7,151 nt of DNA, taken from contig JAYFNU010000012.1 of the NCBI GenBank assembly GCA_034933305.1, positions 1 to 7,151 of the forward strand, read 5' to 3'. The notes under the pieces were generated by a model that ran no database searches, had not been told where the DNA came from, and saw only the letters and a program-made list of their open reading frames with translations. Of this stretch, positions 5,753 through 7,151 are shown piece after piece (position 1 is the stretch's first letter; the number at the start of each line of letters is the position of its first letter). The position numbers and the translations under genes were made by a program. The DNA comes from JAYFNU01 sp034933305 (GTDB taxonomy: Bacteria; Bacillota; Clostridia; Oscillospirales; Ruminococcaceae).

Positions 5753-6193
5753 TCAGTCCTCCTTGATTTGTTGAAGTATTAATTTCACGCCGTCGATGGC
5801 GTAGACGGTCGCCTTGGTCCCCTTTTTGAGGATCGCGCCGTCGAGGGAACGGGCGGACCACGACAGGCCGTTGGCCTCGGCGCGGCCCTTTGCGAGATCG
5901 TTGTCGACGTCCTCCGTCACGACCGCGACGCGGCCGATGACCATGTCGGCGTTCGTCGGAACGGCCTTCACGGCGACCTTGTCGCGCACGAGCGGCCGCA
6001 GGATGAGCAGCGCGGCGACCGACACGGCGAAGAAGACCGCGGCCTGCCACACAAACGGCACGTCCAGCAGCGCCATGAAAAAGGCCGCGGCCGAGCCGAG
6101 AATGAACCAGAGCGCCACGAGCTGCGCGGTCATGGTCTCGAGGATGATGAATCCCAAGAGCAGGACCAGCCAGACCCATGCATATACGTCCAT
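5753..6193 (-). CDS. NfeD-like membrane protein, short form
   Basis: The protein is 146 aa. Three hydrophobic segments lie at about 3-22, 24-46 and 49-67. They are followed by a soluble C-terminal OB-fold domain at about 80-146 with the pattern IGRVAVVTEDVDN, WSARSLDGAI, KKGTKATVYAIDGVKLIL. This matches the short NfeD class, which lacks the N-terminal ClpP-like protease domain of long forms. NfeD proteins are partners of SPFH proteins in membranes, and the OB fold is thought to mediate contact. The ATG at 6193 has an AAAGGAG Shine-Dalgarno 6 nt upstream, and the promoter at 6276-6248 gives a leader of about 48 nt. It is the first gene of the NfeD-SPFH-zinc-ribbon set. Confidence 0.92.
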   Translation of the reverse strand: MDVYAWVWLVLLLGFIILETMTAQLVALWFILGSAAAFFMALLDVPFVWQAAVFFAVSVAALLILRPLVRDKVAVKAVPTNADMVIGRVAVVTEDVDNDLAKGRAEANGLSWSARSLDGAILKKGTKATVYAIDGVKLILQQIKED

Positions 6194-6247
6194 ACTATGC
6201 TCCTTTGCTTGTGAATCGAAATGGAATGCTCACCGGTGTATGCAAGC

Positions 6248-6276
6248 ATCGTACCATATCGCGGTGTTTTTAACAA
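6248..6276 (-). promoter_or_regulatory. Promoter of the NfeD-SPFH operon
   Basis: On the minus strand the -35 box TTGTTA (6276-6271, 4 of 6) and the -10 box TACGAT (6253-6248, 4 of 6) are separated by 17 bp. A TG one base before the -10 box gives an extended -10, which compensates for the weak hexamer. Transcription would begin near 6241, about 48 nt before the NfeD start. Confidence 0.65.
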
Positions 6277-6464
6277 ACGCGGAAAAGCGCCGCCCGGGGC
6301 GTTTGCGGGCGTTTTGGGGCCGAATTCGCGATTCTACTCGCCGGTCCGCGCCGGGGCGCGCGGCTGTAAATCGCGTTCATGCTCCGCAGCGCTCTTCCAT
6401 ACTCTCTGTTTCTCTCAAATGCTTCGATTTCGAATTTCCGGGATAACAAATCGTAACAGCCGGA
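6277..6464. other. GC-rich intergenic stretch behind the DUF1846 gene
   Basis: No credible gene is visible. A 36-codon minus-strand frame at about 6380-6270 lacks a good Shine-Dalgarno and has an ordinary intergenic look. A stem-loop pairs 6340-6343 and 6347-6351 with 6356-6364, giving 9 bp with a 3-nt bulge. It is not followed by T residues, so it is a poor intrinsic terminator. A small hairpin TTCGA-TT-TCGAA lies at 6423-6434, about 30 bp beyond the DUF1846 stop. Confidence 0.45.
6297..6314. repeat. Two direct repeats one helical turn apart
   Basis: GGGCGTTT occurs at 6297-6304 and 6307-6314, a period of exactly 10 bp. The pair sits 21 to 38 bp upstream of the -35 box of the NfeD promoter, a place where an activator could bind one face of the DNA. 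With only 8 bp in a GC-rich region, chance is possible. Confidence 0.4.
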
Positions 6465-7151
6465 TCATTTGTGATACAGTTTTTTCGTCTGATAATTCGG
6501 CTCGCAGGTGAGGTTGACGCCGAGGCGGCGGAACATCTTGTCGTCGACCTGCGAGAGGATGACGGTCGAGTGGGCCTCGCACCCGCGCAGCTTTTCGATC
6601 TGGCGCATGGCGAGCTCGGCGGTGGAGTTGGTCGCCGCGCAGATGGACAGCGCGATGAGCACCTCGTCGGTGTGCAGGCGGGGGTTGTGGTTGCCGAGGT
6701 GGTTGACCTTGAGGTCCTGGATGGGCTCGATGATGACGGGCGAGATGAGATGGATCTCGTCCTGGATGCGGCCGAGGGTCTTGAGCGCGTTGAGCAGCGC
6801 CGCCGACGACGCGCCGAGCAGCGACGTCGTCTTGCCGGTGACGATGGTGCCGTCGGGCAGCTCGATGGCCACGGCGGGCGCGCCGGTCTCCTCGGCCTTG
6901 CGCCGGGCCGGCCCGACGACCGCGCGGGCGTCGGCCGAAATGCCGGCCTGCTTCATGATGAGCTCGATCTTGCGGGCCTCCTCGCCGTCCGACTCGCCCT
7001 TGCGCTGACTGCACAGCGCGTTGTAATACCGGCGGATGATCTCGTCGTGCGACGCCGCGCAGACCGCGCCGTCGTCGGTGATGCAGTAGCCCGCCATATT
7101 GACGCCCATATCCGTCGGCGACTGGTAGGGGCAAGTGCCCATGATCTCCTC
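6465..7151 (-). CDS. DUF1846 family protein, C-terminal part (5' end outside window)
   Basis: 229 codons are visible. The frame runs open through the window edge at 7151, so the ATG at 7142 is an internal Met and not the start. Family members are about 490-500 aa, so roughly the first 270 residues are missing. The visible part holds the conserved stretches GTCPYQSPTDMGVNMAGY, HDEIIRRYYNA, IELPDGTIVTGKTTSLLGASS, ISPVIIEPIQDLK, NPRLHTDEVLIALSICAATN and GCEAHSTVILSQVD, and ends near LTCEPNYQTKKLYHK. This is a cytosolic family widespread in Firmicutes and some actinobacteria whose biochemical role I do not know. The GKTTSLLG segment resembles a nucleotide-binding loop but lacks the full P-loop pattern. 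No terminator with a T run follows it, and the next gene has its own promoter. Confidence 0.9.
   Translation of the reverse strand, partial: EEIMGTCPYQSPTDMGVNMAGYCITDDGAVCAASHDEIIRRYYNALCSQRKGESDGEEARKIELIMKQAGISADARAVVGPARRKAEETGAPAVAIELPDGTIVTGKTTSLLGASSAALLNALKTLGRIQDEIHLISPVIIEPIQDLKVNHLGNHNPRLHTDEVLIALSICAATNSTAELAMRQIEKLRGCEAHSTVILSQVDDKMFRRLGVNLTCEPNYQTKKLYHK

Noticed and set aside
4747..5766. 339-aa plus-strand frame antisense to the SPFH gene
   Set aside because: It begins inside a stem-loop and mirrors the coiled-coil repeats of the SPFH gene. There is no independent evidence for it.
6221..6511. 96-aa plus-strand frame in the gap before the NfeD gene
   Set aside because: It has no Shine-Dalgarno and low-information composition, overlaps the end of the DUF1846 gene and covers the NfeD promoter.

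Overview
The base composition is high-GC, with long GC-biased coding regions and strong AGGAGG-type Shine-Dalgarno sites. The promoters are of the sigma-A kind, and a DUF1846 protein is present. Together these suggest a high-GC Clostridia-type Firmicute, possibly an Oscillospiraceae-like gut anaerobe. The lineage is inferred from style and gene families only. Every gene I can support lies on the minus strand, so transcription runs from high to low coordinates.

Layout in the direction of transcription. (1) 7151-6465: the C-terminal part of a DUF1846 protein, cut by the window edge. (2) 6464-6194: a GC-rich intergenic stretch ending in a recognisable promoter (6276-6248). (3) 6193-4507: a three-gene set made of an NfeD-type membrane protein, an SPFH/stomatin-type protein that starts 4 bp after it, and a 68-aa four-cysteine zinc-ribbon protein. 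A strong stem-loop lies before the third gene. (4) 4397-731: a glycolytic operon pgk-tpiA-gpmI with its own promoter and a 14-bp stem-loop between pgk and tpiA. The cluster covers 1,3-bisphosphoglycerate to 2-phosphoglycerate plus triose interconversion. gapA and eno, often neighbours, are not next to it here. (5) 689-390: a small single-span membrane protein of unknown function, with a 9-bp inverted repeat over its probable promoter. (6) 386-183: an initiator tRNA-fMet unit with a fully consensus promoter, a hairpin leader, an encoded CCA end and an intrinsic terminator. (7) 180-1: AT-rich sequence without a gene.

The window is mostly conserved housekeeping sequence, and I found no convincing new multi-gene system. 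The points most worth a second look are the compact tRNA-fMet unit with its leader hairpin, the two strong intercistronic stem-loops lacking U-tracts, the dyad over the promoter of the small membrane protein, and the zinc-ribbon gene attached to the NfeD-SPFH pair.
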